Source: Tricholoma matsutake (taxonomy: Eukaryota > Basidiomycota > Agaricomycetes > Agaricales > Tricholomataceae). Taken from it: 64,000 bases of DNA. The stretch is from NCBI GenBank assembly GCA_026075535.2, contig AP026548.1:1798001-1862000 (forward strand), written 5' to 3'. The notes beneath the pieces were generated by a model. That model was not told the origin of the DNA, made no database searches, and worked only from the letters and a program-made list of their open reading frames with translations. The translations under genes and the position numbers were made by a program. Position 1 is the first letter of the stretch, and each line of letters starts with the position of its first letter. Of this stretch, positions 43,547 through 55,508 are shown piece by piece.

Positions 43547-43951
43547 TGTTAGGATGACACCCACTATCTGCTAGCTAAGACCATGCAGGTTCTCTCTACA
43601 AGAAGGGGGCGGGATCTGCGCATGTGATTGGGGAACTGATGGTTTTGATGTGAGGGGTTATTAATAGGTGAGTTTGTTGAGATAGGCCATTCACACCACA
43701 AGCATAGGTGGAATACCTAAGAGAACACAACTAGGGTCCCCTAGGCATATATTTAGGGTTTTTATACTATGTTACATATATTGTACTTTGTTGTTACTGA
43801 TGCACTTGTACATGCGTGTACATATTGATGTGTGCAAAATAAAATTCTCATGCTATCAAAGTGTAGGATCATTCATTTGGCATGATATAGCGTAATTTGG
43901 CATAATAAAATAAAAATGGAATTTATTAGGTAATGGGGTGGTTTCCTAACA
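43547..43951 (-). repeat. 5' LTR of gypsy 1
   Basis: 405 bp with perfect 8-bp inverted tips TGTTAGGA/TCCTAACA. It differs from the 3' LTR mainly by transitions. Confidence 0.9.
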
Positions 43952-45516
43952 GGGGTGTGATGGGTGGCGTGGACCATTTCCTGGGCTGGGTAGAGGGACA
44001 AGGGGGTCTAGAGGATGGTGCAGTCATCGCCAGTTTGCTTTTTTGGAGCTGTCAGTATTTGTCATTGAGGGCTGTTGTAGGCAGTGAAACAGCATGTTTT
44101 CATACATGCTGGGGTTGGCTGGGGTGTATAGGCAGCAAACAAGGGGATCCCTTGGCTGTAGACATTGTCATTGGTGATGAGACAGCAGTGGGAGACACAG
44201 GTGATATTGCAGATGATGTGAGGGCAGCAGTGGGTTCAGGTTGTGGAATGAGGGTCTGTGGATCAAGCTGGGTCAAGCTGGATGGTGTAGGGAGGCTCCT
44301 GGGCCTTTGTTTGGAGTTCTGGGGTGAGTAAATTTGTTTCATCAAGTAAATGATGTGTTCATGCAAACACATCCATTTGTGGTCCTGTAACTCCGGTTTC
44401 TGGGCTGTGGACAGTTTCTGTATGTTGTTTATAGCCTTGTGTTGGATCTCCAAGGGGGGTGGTAGCTGTTTGGATGCTGGACATGGCCCTAGACACCATT
44501 TTAGAGGTGGTAGTAGCAGGGGTTACTGCTGTTGTTGGCAGTGATGTGGCCATAGCAACACGTGGCTCAGGGTGCCAAATTGACCCAGTAAATTAGCTCT
44601 TTGACCAGCCAGCTGCCAATGTCTAATTCACCCTTGGATATTAGAGCTAATTAATGTAGATTTAACAAAAATTATCAAGACTAGTTTTGGACTTATGTGG
44701 ATTCAAGAAAAATGCTGTAATGTAAACATTGTTCGGAGACTTGTTAATCATTTGATTGAAACATCTATTTGTAATTGCTTGTATGTCTTCCTTCATCTTG
44801 GCTGATAAGCCCACATGGTGTGCAAGCTGCAAAACAATTGCTACCCAATACAGGTAGACATCAGCTGGATTAGTATGGGGAGATTTGAGACATTGTATTG
44901 CTTTGTGAAAGGTCCAATGACAGCCATGAGTTTAGTGAGGGAAAGCTCTAGGTCAATGCTTTGAGCATTGGAGGACATAAAGACCCTACATGATTGTTAG
45001 CAGAGGTCTGTGGTAGAGGTGATGGTGACGTACATTGATGTCAATATTGACTGTCTCATCTCCTACTATGTTGCACAAAGCAGGCAAACAATGCTGAAGT
45101 GACTCGGCTGCCCAATGGACAGTCCCAAAGCATGTATCTCTGATGCTTTGCAAGCCTCAGCAAATTTTCAGCGACTCACGTTCATAATTGAAGTGTTCCA
45201 TAGTATAGGTAGACCGAGCCATGAACACCAATGTACTTTGCAGGGTTTGGATTACCTGTAACAAATGAAAATTAGTATCTATTCAGATTTCATTCAATAG
45301 GAAAACAGACATCTTTGAAGGCATCTAGTTTACAAATTTGTTGGATGGGCTTATTGATCTGGTGACAAGCATCCTGCATATTGAGAACATGAGAATATCT
45401 TATACAGTACAGCTGCCTAGCTTTATGAGTGTTGCCTGTGTCATCAGACAATACTCCTGAGATATGTTCTGTGCCGATCAGTCTGGTTACCTATTATGAG
45501 ATCATCATGAGTCGAC
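43952..45516 (-). pseudogene. hAT-type transposase, C-terminal region, interrupted
   Basis: The minus strand directly left of gypsy 2 reads TRLIGTEHISGVLSDDTGNT, then LNMQDACHQINKPIQQICKL: the SD-TGN..QDACH-N pattern I know from basidiomycete hAT transposases. About 44660-44900 gives VYLYWVAIVLQLAHHVGLSA and NNVYITAFFLNP, also typical. Stops are frequent. The C-terminal dimerisation motif was not found. The N-terminal half continues at 51460-52308 across gypsy 2. Gypsy 1 abuts the other side at 43951. The stretch 43952-44600 is not recognisable. Confidence 0.6.
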
Positions 45517-45942
45517 TATAAGGGCAACCTCAGCCTCTAGCAAAGGGAAATCCGAAGTTAAAATTATACTACATAGTACAGGGATTGGGGACACACCTAG
45601 CAAAGGGAAATCTAAAGAGAAAACTCTAAGGATCCCTTTGCCGATGCCCAGTATGTGTGAAGATGGCAAAAATCAAATAATAACCTAAAAATAGAAAAGG
45701 CAGAGATAGGCAGATCAAGGCCACTGAATGACATCATACCAAGGGGTAGATGTTGGAAAGGGTGCTCTGCCTCTAAATATAAAACTGTCAACATGCACAA
45801 ACATGATAGAAAGGGAAAATTAGTAATAAAATCCGGAAAAATCATAGAAAATGAAGAATAGAAGGAAATGAAGTGAGTTAAAATATAGAACAAACATAAA
45901 AAATAGGAGAAACACACAGGGCACCCCCCTAGTCCCCTTACA
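45517..45942 (-). repeat. 3' LTR of gypsy 2
   Basis: 426 bp, about 96% like the other LTR. Confidence 0.9.
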
Positions 45943-45983
45943 TCACCCCCTCTCTAAGATGCATCGCCCCGATGCATTCGAAA

Positions 45984-47095
45984 TCACATACGACCAAAGT
46001 CCATGACTTGAATGTGATGCGGTGCAGCAGTGTGCCATCGGTGGAATTCCTTGACTAACCGAGGGGCATTCACATCAGACTCTTTGACCCATGAGTTCTC
46101 CTCATACCCATAACCCTTCCAATGCACCAAATACTGGAGTTTTCCTCGATGCAAATGGCTGTCCAAGATTGACTCAACTTCATATTGGGGTTCTCCCTCG
46201 ATCACTGTAGGTGGTGGTGGTGGTGGGTGTGAATGGCATCCTGGGAATGGATCTGGGGGAGCTGGAAGGAGTTTGATGACATGGAAGACTGGGTGGAGTC
46301 TGGACATGGAGGCTGGGAGGCATAGATGATAGGCATGCATTCCAACACACTTGACAATGGGGAAAGGTCCCAGGAAGCGATGAGTGAGTTTCTTGGACGG
46401 ATGTGTAGTGGAGATGTCACTGGAGTCAAGATAAACTCGATCACCAACCTTGTACTGAGGGGTCAGAGAATGGTGTTGGTTGTAAAAGCATGCCATGTTG
46501 TCCTTCACCTTCGCTAAGGCTGCCTTTGCCTCCTCCAAGCTATCCTGCATGTGTTCTGTGAACTCATTCACCATCTCGATGTGTGAGGGAGTTTGGCGAG
46601 GTTCAAATCCCATGCATGGATGTTGTCCAGTGTCTAAGAGGAAAGGGGTCTGTTGAGTGGAAGCATGGACATGGTTGTTGTATCTGAACTCGGCCAAGGG
46701 GAGAAGATCATCCCAATTGTCCTGGCATTCATTGACAAAGATGCGGATGCACTGCTCCAGTTCCTGGTTGACTCGCTCAGTCTGGCCATCGATTTGTGGG
46801 TGATAAGCGGTTGAAGCAAGGAGTTTGATCCCCAGGAGTCGGTACAGCTCACGAGTGAACTCTGCCATGAACTGAGGGCCACAATCAGAGAGGAAAGCAC
46901 CAGGAAGTCCATGTAATTTCCACACATGGTGGAGGTAGAGTCGGGTGGCACCCAGGGCACTGACAGTGGTGTGAGTGGGAATGAAGTGAGCACATTTTCC
47001 CACTGAATCAACTGTGCACATCACTGCATCAAACCCATTCGACTCTGGCAACTCCACCACAAAGTTGACACTGACAACATCCCAATGACTCTGGA
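45984..47095 (-). CDS. Gypsy 2 integrase core and chromodomain
   Basis: The open minus frame (to 45984) covers HWDVVSVNFVVELPES, SDCGPQFMAEF and GQTERVNQELEQCIRIF. The first catalytic Asp, normally VDF, is Asn here, so the DDE triad is broken. AEFRYNNHVHASTQQTPF and the SH3-like KVGDRVYLDSSDI follow, then a Pro-rich linker and a chromodomain (YEVESILDSHLHRGKLQYLV, HWKGYGYEENSW). Chromodomains in this position direct integration to chromatin marks in chromoviruses. Confidence 0.85.
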
Positions 47096-48062
47096 ACAGG
47101 AAGAGGGTGTAGCTTGCCAATGGGATTGTGACAAGGAACCTTGGTGCATAAGCAAAGGTCACAAGTGCAACAATACTGACCAATGAGCCGTGACATTTGT
47201 GGCCACCAATAATTCCATGAGGTGAGCTCCAAGGTCTTCCAGCATCCAGGGTGACCAGCAATCTGTGAGTCATGGTGTTGGGACATGATGCACCAGCGAA
47301 GGTCTGGGTCATTGGGAATGTAGATGCAGTCCCTGAAATACAACAAGTCCTCTTTTTCAGCCCACTCTGCTGCACGCAAGGAAAGGGTGGATCCCTTCCT
47401 CAGCTCTTTAACAGCTCGGGCAACAACATCCTCATGTAAATTGCTATGGCTTGCATGACGAATGTCACATAGGATGTCCTGCTCCTTGCCCTGGGGTGCA
47501 ATGCCTTCCAGTGTCCGAATGGTGAACAGGTCTGGCTGCAACAACACAATGTTTTGGTTGTCATCGCTGCCATCCCCATGGTCTGCACATTGGGAGAGGG
47601 CATCAGTCTTCCCCATGCTGCGACCTGGATGGTGGTGCAAGGAGAAGTCAAATCTGGATAGATACAGGGACCAACGAGGTTCAATTTCTTGGCCATCATA
47701 AAGTACTTGAGATTCTTGTGATCCGTCCAAATTTCCACCTTGTGTTGGGCACCCTCAAGGAAGTGTCGCCACTCCTCAAGCGCACGCATTATCACCAACA
47801 TCTCCTTGTCATGGATCTCATAATTTTGCTCTACAGCACTAAGGCTCTTGGAGTAGAATGCAACAGGATACCACTTCTGGTCCTCCAGAGACTGCTGAGA
47901 CAACACAGCGCCTGTCACAAAGTCAGAACTGTTGGCTTCTACATGAAAAGGACACAAATTGTCAGCAAAGGTAAGGATGGGAGCGGAAGTGACCATCTCT
48001 TTAAGCCTTTTGAATGCCTCCTGTTGTGCATTATCCCACCTCCATGCCTCCTTTCCCGTCAA
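47095..48062 (-). pseudogene. Gypsy 2 RNase H and integrase zinc domain
   Basis: The minus strand reads FHVEANSSDFVTGAVLSQQS, AVEQNYEIHDKEMLVIMRAL and VEIWTDHKNLKYFMMAKKLN. A frameshift lies near 47690. Then PRWSLYLSRFDFSLHHHPG and the H2C2 domain (IAGHPGCWKTLELTSWNYWW, CDLCLC), and a second frameshift near 47100. Key RNase H residues are present. Confidence 0.8.
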
Positions 48063-49033
48063 GTCGAACAGTGGTCATGCATGATGTGAGAAATCCTTGA
48101 TAAAACACTGATAGAAATTGATGAAGCCCAGGAAAGACTGCACCTCTTTGTTGTTTGTGGGTGTCGGCCAAGCCATGACCCCATTCACCTTGACAGGATC
48201 CATCTCCACCTGACCCTCCGAGATAATCAGGCCGAGGTACTCAATCTTGGTCTTCTCAAACTCGCACTGTTCCTGACAAAGGGAGAGTTTGTACCGTCAA
48301 AGCCATTCTAGGATGAGGCGCGTGATGCAATGGTGCTCTTCAACTGTGCGAGTGAAGATGAGGATGTCGTCGAGATAGATGCAGACAACGCCTTCAAGGA
48401 TGAGGTCATGGAAAATGTCATTCATCATGGTCTGAAAGGTGGCAGAGCTATTAGTAAGGCCAAAGAACATGACAAGCGGTTCAAAAAGACCATGGTTGGT
48501 ACAAAAGGCTGCCTTCCACTCATCTCCCTCCTTTATCCTCACATTATTGTAGCCCCAACAGATGTTGAGCTTGGTGAAGTATCGGGCTCCACGGAGCTGG
48601 TTCACGAGTTCAGAGATGAGAGGTAATGGGTAGCGATTTTTGACTGTGATGTTGTTGAGCCTTCTGTTGGTCAAAGTTAGCCATCCTTCTTCTTGACAAA
48701 GAAAAAGGGAGAGGCCATGGGTGACTTCGATGGTCGAATACATCCAGAGGTCGGGTGTTCGTCGATGAACTGGTCCAGCTGTTGTTGTTCTTCAGGAGAG
48801 AGAGGATAGACCTTGCAGGATGAAGGGGTTGCACCGGGGGTGAGTTTGATCGCGTGATCCCATGGCTTGCGTGCAGGGAGAGAGTCAAATGACTCCTTGG
48901 AGAACACATCTCCAAACTCATACAATGGACGAATCGCAGTGTAGAAGATCCAATCACCTTCCTCCACTTCCTCTGGCTCCTCATCATTATCATCCGAGTC
49001 CGGCATCAGATCAGGAACCCCTTCCAACTCCAC
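48063..49033 (-). pseudogene. Gypsy 2 reverse transcriptase
   Basis: The minus strand reads [35 protein letters not shown], a frameshift near 48690, [40 protein letters not shown], and the catalytic [30 protein letters not shown] and QSFLGFINFYQCFIKDFSHH follow. Stops at 48297 and near 48078 interrupt it; the active site itself is intact. Confidence 0.85.
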
Positions 49034-49075
49034 TTCAGGTATAGGCAGGGGTCCGGCACGACACTTCCGAGTACA

Positions 49076-49735
49076 TCATATTGCCGCCTTCTGTCCACGA
49101 CATTCTTGCCTGGCTTCTGTGAAACAGGTATGACAGCGGGATGGACATCGGCTCATGGTAACCTCCCCAGTATGCCAGACAACCTCTGGGTTATGGTCTC
49201 GAAGCCATGGATAGCCCAAAATCACCTTTTGCTTTCCTAATTGAGTGACAGCAAAAAGGGCACGCTCACTATGATCTTTGTAATGGAGGACCAGGTCTAC
49301 AACCTCTCGGATGGCACCAGCTTCATTTGGGGACCCATCCACATTATACACAGGTATTGGACGCAAGAGTGAGCGAGTATTTAGGCAATGTTGTTGTGCG
49401 AGATGGGCATCAATGAAGAGACCAGTCGCACCAGAGTCCAGGAGCGCAGAGACACTGAGTATCTGTCCAGTGTCAGTCGTCTGCAGTTCAATTGCTAGGT
49501 TCAAGGAATGTGTAGAGGGAGTGGATGCAACAATATATTTGTGTGGTAGTTTACGCTCCCATGATTTAATTTTGGGGTGTGGAGCAGAGGGAGAGATGGG
49601 AAGAGCAGGTACGTCTTCAGCCAACTTCGAAGGGTCAGAGAGGGGAACAGTCACAGAAATAGATTCATCCTCCAGGGATTCAACTGACAAGACTTCAAAG
49701 TGGTTATGGACAGGCAGTGAGGGTGTACGATTCAC
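49076..49735 (-). CDS. Gypsy 2 protease
   Basis: 219 codons. Retropepsin ALLDSGATGLFIDAHLAQQH at mid-length, YNVDGSPNEAG, and KVILGYPWLRDHNPEVVWHTG for the C-terminal half of the fold. It ends CRGQKAAI and a stop; the next frame continues 40 bp later. Confidence 0.85.
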   Translation of the reverse strand: MNRTPSLPVHNHFEVLSVESLEDESISVTVPLSDPSKLAEDVPALPISPSAPHPKIKSWERKLPHKYIVASTPSTHSLNLAIELQTTDTGQILSVSALLDSGATGLFIDAHLAQQHCLNTRSLLRPIPVYNVDGSPNEAGAIREVVDLVLHYKDHSERALFAVTQLGKQKVILGYPWLRDHNPEVVWHTGEVTMSRCPSRCHTCFTEARQECRGQKAAI

Positions 49736-50839
49736 TTGCTGCGAATAGAAAAATCCTGCTCCTCTACAACTTCTGACTCGATCTCCTCTGCAACATGATC
49801 CTTTGCTTCCTCGACATCTACAAGCACCAACAAGTCTTGGAGGAGTTCATCTCGCCCCTCGGGGGTGAGCATGCGGATATCCTGACAATGGGGACACGCT
49901 CCAGCCCTGTGCCCAGTTTCCCCACAGCGGTAGCAGAGATCCAACCTACGTGCATGGCTGTGGGCTGCATCAACATCCATTGGTAGATGGCTGGTGTGGG
50001 AGTTTGACGAACAGGAATGGGGTTAAGGCAGGGAAGGGTTCGATTGAAGGTGTAGGGCGCATGAGTGGTAGTTGGAGCATGGAATGCAGCATTAAACGCT
50101 GCATTTGTGAGTCGGTTCTCGTCACAGAGTGAAGCAGCTTCATACCAAGCATAGATATCATCATCTGCTGGGTGCCCCTCCAACATCTGTGCAATCTGGT
50201 CCTGAATTTCTTGGTTGAGGCCCCATCAGAACTTCACCACCACTGGTAGCCCACTCCCATATCCTGCCATGTCCACCAAATCCTTAAACTCATCAATATA
50301 ATCATCCATGGATCGATGTGCCTGGTGGTAAGAGGATGACTCAAGTCGTGTCACTGCTCGGTGGTGCTCGTTGAGGGGACAAAAGTGGTGTACAAACTCG
50401 GCTCGAAAGTCACCCCAAGTGGAGAAAGGTAGAGAACCGAGTTCTTTAGTTTGACGCAGAATACAGTCCACATAGAGATAGGTGCGTTCAGATTTCATGT
50501 ATGTGAAGGCCCAATAAATTTTTGCAGCCTCATCGACAAATTGATGTGACTGGAGACTGATGTATAACTCACAGGAATTAAGGAATGCATGTCCCTGTGC
50601 ATGTGCACCATTAAATTCAGCGGGGGGGACGGTTTGATCTGGGTGCGCTCTTTAGTGGGCGCGTTTGGTGGTACGTCGTTGTTGGGTGCGCTTGGAGTCG
50701 CAATGGGGGGAATATTGGTCGTAGGGTTAGTCTGGAGGGTCCTAACAAAGTTTTCGATTGTGGATTTAAGTGAATCGATTTGCGCATGTATTCCAGAAAC
50801 ATCGCTTTCAAGCACATCGAGGCACTCTGATGCGTCCAT
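49732..50839 (-). pseudogene. Gypsy 2 Gag with zinc knuckle
   Basis: The likely start is the ATG at 50839 (MDASECLDVLESDVSGIHAQ). A frame change near 50590 and a stop at 50226 break the capsid region (KSERTYLYVDCILRQT, FRAEFVHHFCPLNEHHRAV, HRSMDDYIDEFKDLVDMAGY). The C-terminus has the CX2CX4HX4C knuckle LCYRCGETGHRAGACP, then an acidic tail to 49732. Confidence 0.8.
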
Positions 50840-51004
50840 GTCGCTAGGGGGTGGGTTTGGCAAAAATGGCAGCACAGTAAAGGCGGGACTGTCTGGAATG
50901 GTGTGTAGGGAGTCTGTGGAGCTTTGGGAAGCATCATCCACTCTGTACCTGCCTATCTTGGGCAGTGCGTTCGCGATTTCGGGCCTTAGGGGAGAGTTTT
51001 CTAC

Positions 51005-51429
51005 TATAAGGGCAACCTCAGCCTCTAGCAAAGGGAAATCCAAAGTTAAAATTATACTACATAATACAGGGATTGGGGACACACCTAGCAATGGGAAATC
51101 CAAAGAGAAAACTCTAAGGATCCTTTTGCCAATGCCCAGTATATGTGAAGATGACAAAAATCAAATAATAACCTAAAAATAGAAAGGCGGAGATAGGCTG
51201 ATCAAAGCTGCCAAATGACATCATACCAAGGGGTAGATGTCGGAAAGGGTGCTCTGCCTCTAAATATAAAACTGTCAACATGCACAAACATGATAGAAAG
51301 GGAAAATTAGTAACAAAATCCAGAAAAATCATAGAAAATGAAGAATAGAAGGAAATGAAGTGAGGAAAAATATAGAACGAACATAAAAAATAGGAGAAAC
51401 ACACAGGGCATCCCCCTAGTCCCCTTACA
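51005..51429 (-). repeat. 5' LTR of gypsy 2
   Basis: 425 bp; see gypsy 2. Confidence 0.9.
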
Positions 51430-51459
51430 TGGACACACATGTCGATGAAGATCAAGATA

Positions 51460-52308
51460 TCAAAGGCTTACATTTTCGAGTAATTCTAAAATATATTTTG
51501 TGGTATGGCTGAGGCCTGAAGCATCGTCCATGTCCATGCAATACTCGTCACCATCTGCTGTGGTAATGTGGACTGAATAGAACCCCTTTGGTTGGTGTAT
51601 TTTCCCAACATCATACATAATTGTCAAGTTCCAACAGGTCTTCAGGTATGCGATGACAGTAGTATTGACTTTGGCAGATTCATTTTGGACTAACCTATCT
51701 GCAAAGGTGGTTGCACTGGCTGGTACATAGTCTGAGTTCAACACTTTGCTGAGGTGTTTGAATTCTTGAGAGTCGTTGACATTTGTCGGGAGTGTGTTAC
51801 AAACAATGAACAGCAACAATGGGTTGTCGGCTTCCTCTTTGACCTTGCTTAGCACCTGCTTCCTCCCACCTGCAACAAAGCCATCCAATGTCCCACCAAT
51901 TGATATTCCTGAAGAAACAGTTTTGGTGTGTTTCATATTTATTTCCTGTTCTTCATCGGAGGTGGAAACCTGCAGGATGATAGCTGGAGGACCCTTTGTT
52001 CCTGTAGCTAAGTACACAGCAGCTGCATTCTGTAGTTGGGAAGGAAAGTATTGACAACCAGATGCATGTGCAAGAATACGCTGATGTGGCTGAGGCCAAG
52101 CCCATTTGGTCCTGCAACCCTTGCTAGCAAGACAACGTGCATATTTCTTGGCCTTGTCCACCTCATCTTCAGTGGGTGCAGACTTGTAGCATGGCTTTGA
52201 GACTTCAAGAAGGAGGGGAAGAGTTTTTACACCACCCTTCCTGTCATCTGCATCTTCTTCAGTGGCGGAATATGCTTTGTCCTCATAGTCCAACTCCAGA
52301 TTCTTCAT
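51460..52308 (-). pseudogene. hAT-type transposase, N-terminal half
   Basis: 282 open codons beginning MKNLELDYEDKAYSATEEDA. KGCRTKWAWPQPHQRILAHA (BED-like zinc region), FKHLSKVLNSDYVPASATTF and LTIMYDVGKIHQPKGFYSVH, then TTADGDEYCM, follow the block order of fungal hAT transposases. The frame ends at the gypsy 2 insertion site; the catalytic block continues at 45516 and below. A further upstream part may lie at 60597-61320 beyond copia 3. Confidence 0.65.
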
Positions 52309-52490
52309 CTCTCACTTTTGGCCATCTTTATGCTTGGGCTTGGGCTTCACTTTCTTCCGCTTGCTAGTCTTAAGCCTTGGCATTTCATCTATGCTTGTCT
52401 CCATATCCAAATTGCTGGTAGATGGCAGCTACAATCAATAGTGAGTACTACAGCAAATGATATCAATACCGACTGAAATATAGCACATAC

Positions 52491-52825
52491 TATAGAAATC
52501 CAACCTAGATAATACATGAACAAGCTCAGTCTGTGTATAATGGACTATATATTTGTACCTAGATGATACACAAATAAGCTATAAATAGTACAGTAAGTGA
52601 TCTGATCAAAGTGAGCCCTAGCAAATCTACTCACCTCAGTCTGTGTATAATGGACTGAGGTGTCTATGTCTATCTAGTCGAATATATATACCATGAGTAT
52701 GACAATGGAAAATATAATAAAGAGACTATTAGAAAGGAATATGGACAAGGGGAAATACACATCATTTTGTGTGCTATAATTAGCATGACACATCAAAGGG
52801 CGTATTCATGGTGTAGATCTCAACA
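52491..52825 (-). repeat. 3' LTR of copia 3
   Basis: 335 bp, roughly 95% like 60264-60591. Confidence 0.9.
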
Positions 52826-52957
52826 CTCCTCCTCACTGTGAATACTCCTCCTTGCATGGAATCAGCACATGTTGTTGGAGACCCAGTAAGCATACGAATT
52901 GTTTGACATTGAGAGCCTTGGTGAAAATATCAGTGATATTATCCTTGGTATTGACCA
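52826..52957 (-). pseudogene. Copia 3 RNase H C-terminus
   Basis: The minus strand reads LLVNTKDNITDIFTKALNVK followed by QF, the conserved end of copia polyproteins, with the stop before the LTR. It lies directly against the inserted element's left end. Confidence 0.8.
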
Positions 52958-53298
52958 GTAATTTACACTGCCCTATATGTGGATCTGTGTGGACTGTGCA
53001 GACTCCGTGTGGAGTCCAACCATCTGGTGACCAAAATGAAAAATTACACCCCTTTTGCTGTGGACTCTGCCCCAGTCCACACGGAGTCCGCATAAGTCTG
53101 CAAGGACTCCCACCATGTGGTGACCCAAATGAAGAATCCTTTCCCATTGGGCATAGGGTCCACATTAATCTGTGTGGAGTCTGCATTAGTCTGCCCAGAG
53201 TCCACATAAGTCTGTGCTGAGTCTGCACTTGTCTGTGCTAAATTCAGGTTCAAAGGGTCATTGCATAAACACTACTGACTAGCTTACAGATACAAGAA

Positions 53299-55500
53299 TC
53301 AACTACATGTCACTAGTGTTATCAGAATCAGAGCCACTACTACTATTATTGCCACCAGACCTTGCTGCTGTTTTACCATCACCACTAAACTGTGATAAGA
53401 CAACACTGTATGTAAAAACCAGTTGAAATTCCCGACTGTCATTCTTCTCAAGATTGAATCAAACCCCCCAAGCCATGCATTCAACTGCTCACATGCCTGA
53501 GTATTAAATGCACACTTGTAGTGAGGTGTCCCATCAGCATCATGCTCAACAATTACCAGATTTGGTGCTGAACCATCTGTTGGAGCTGGATTACACCATT
53601 TGCAACACAGATAATCTGTTGTGCTATGATTGATATAGTGGTATGAGTTCACTATCATTCAGCTGGTTTTTTGCCAGGTGTCCCAAGGGCCATTTGCAAT
53701 GCTATGATGAAGAACATGGCAGGCTTTGTCAATACAGATATAAGCTGGCTGTGACTCCTCTGTGGGATATATGGTTTCCAAAAACTGCAGAATGTTCTCT
53801 TCAGATTCTGCCTTTGCAAACTTTGCCCAAGCAATTACAACCCCACATGGTGCACAAATTGTTTCAACACAATAGAACCTGCAGGGAGTGAAATAATTTG
53901 GATGTTGTATCTCTGGCATCTCCTCATCATGGCATTGGATATTTGGTGCTGGAGCTGGCTCCCATGGTAAGCTTTCACCAGGTCTCCAAATCATTCTCTG
54001 AAATCCTGACATCTTCTGGCGAGATGAACTTGCATGGAATCTGCCTGGTGTTGTTCACATGCCTGGACCCCACCAATCTTTGGATTGGAACACCCAACCA
54101 CTCAGCATTTTGCTCCATATTGGGTTTCATGCAAAGGACAAAATACACCACCTCATGCATTTGCAAGTTCAGCAGTGCAATCCCCATATGCACAGTGCTA
54201 AAAACTTTATATAAGCCACCACATTCAAATGCCAGTACAGGGCACATACTGAAGGGCCAGTTACTATCCCATCAAGGACAACCAATTGAACAAATGCCTT
54301 GTCAACCTCCATTTGGTCATCACCACTAGCTGAGCTGCTCTCTGCTGCAGTGTTTGGGCTGGGTATGACATCTGTGGTTGCCTTGTATATTTGTGTGCAT
54401 TCAGAACATGAATGATCTCCAGCAACTCTGATAACTCCATTTGCTCCCAAAACCTCAAAAGCCTCCTTTGTAACCTCATCAATAGAAAGCTCATCTTGAA
54501 GGATGAGATCAATATCTGATGCAGAGGCAATTGAATGCATTGATTCTTGAACAAATGCCTGCCAGACATGACGCCGAGTGATGTTCTTGAATTGAACAAG
54601 CTGTTTCCTAAAGCTTTTATTCCAGTATTTGGTGTATGCAGCAGCTGAGGCATGGAGGCTGTATAACCCATTCAAAACAGCTTGGGAAAATGATTGATCC
54701 ACCCATAGTCCCCACCCAACTTTAAGGTATTTTGCAGAATTCAGATATAATCGACTGAATCTGTTTCCCCCCTCATTTTCAACCCCTCGCTCGTGATCAG
54801 CCATGTATTTTGTGTTGCACACATTGCATAGTCCTGTCAAAACAGGGACAGTGTCATGTATAGTGGCATCTTTGATCAAAGTGACATGTGGAATATCTCG
54901 AATAGGAGTGATTTGATGGAGGGAGTGTGACTTGCATGCCAGAGTCTGGCATTCCATGGCATTGGGACAAATGACAAGTGCTGGTTGGATTGATTTGTTG
55001 GAAATGGGTTGGAATTTGCCTTGATATTGGTCATTGGCATTGTAGGGGTGGAGATGTAAAAGCTTGGACAAAGAGTCAAGTTTGAGACCCAATGCTATGA
55101 TTTCCTCCTCCTTGTCCATTCCTTTCTTCACATTTTTCATTTTCAAGGGCCCAACCTTGTGACTATCAACCTGTTTTTTTAAGGCACATGCAGGGGCTTT
55201 TATCCAGCCTGATGCTTGGGCATGGTGTTCCCCCTGACATTTAACATATTGCTGCTGTGCATGCAGATTCAAGAGATCAGGATTTTCTGTCAGGGAAAAC
55301 AATATGACCAGGGCTGCCAATAAAGAAAGTTTGGAGCTGAAGTTTGTGGTGAGGAAGTGGCTGAATAATTTGAATGGGAATGGGGATTCAATGGGGGAGG
55401 CCCAAGTAATAGGAAGCAGGGCAATTCCTATCATATAAAGGAGGATTGGTGATGATAAAAGGAACATGGGAATGGCGTGGAGGGATGACGATGGCACCAA
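53299..55500 (-). pseudogene. Cysteine-cluster (CxC5/CxC6, KDZ-associated) transposase-like gene
   Basis: The minus frame from 55500 has an N-terminal hydrophobic region, then NKSIQPALVICPNAMECQTL, CKSHSLHQITPIRDIPHVTL and TGLCNVCNTKYMADHER: the CxxxxC..C..CxxC cluster of the CxC5-like proteins known next to KDZ transposases. GLWVDQSFSQAVLNGLYSLH, VWQAFVQESMHSIA and AGDHSCSECTQIYK with VVLDGIVTGPSVCA follow. After a frame change the segments 53659-54012 (RFYCVETICAPCGVVIAWAK, YICIDKACHVLHH) and 53299-53658 (DSYHYINHSTTDYLCCKWCN, AFNTQACEQLNAWLGGF) match the catalytic-like half. Frameshifts near 54200 and 54010 and a short break at 53659 mean it is probably inactive. Confidence 0.7.
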
Positions 55501-55508
55501 ATGACATG

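Larger units (their letters stand above)
34389..43951 (-). mobile_element. Ty3/gypsy element 1 with nested insertions
   Basis: LTRs begin TGTTAGG and end CCTAACA. The 5-bp duplications are GGGGC (34384-34388) and GGGGT (43952-43956). Reading on the minus strand: 5' LTR (43547-43951), gag, protease, RT, RNase H, integrase, 3' LTR (34389-37527). The 3' LTR is split by a 2.7-kb element, and the RT-RNase H join by an 809-bp hAT-like MITE. Stops and frameshifts in every gene make it dead. Confidence 0.9.
45517..51429 (-). mobile_element. Ty3/gypsy chromovirus element 2, 5.9 kb
   Basis: LTRs 45517-45942 and 51005-51429; 5-bp duplications TCGAC (45512-45516) and TGGAC (51430-51434). On the minus strand the LTR starts TGTAAGGGGACTAGG and ends CCCTTATA rather than CA, in both copies. 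The order gag-protease-RT-RNase H-integrase-chromodomain is complete. Several frames are long, but single stops and two or three frameshifts remain. It splits the hAT-type transposase gene. Confidence 0.9.

Noticed and set aside
44100..44453. 117-aa minus ORF as an independent gene
   Set aside because: It lies within the decayed region left of the hAT-type transposase; Pro/Thr-rich with no recognisable domain or start context.
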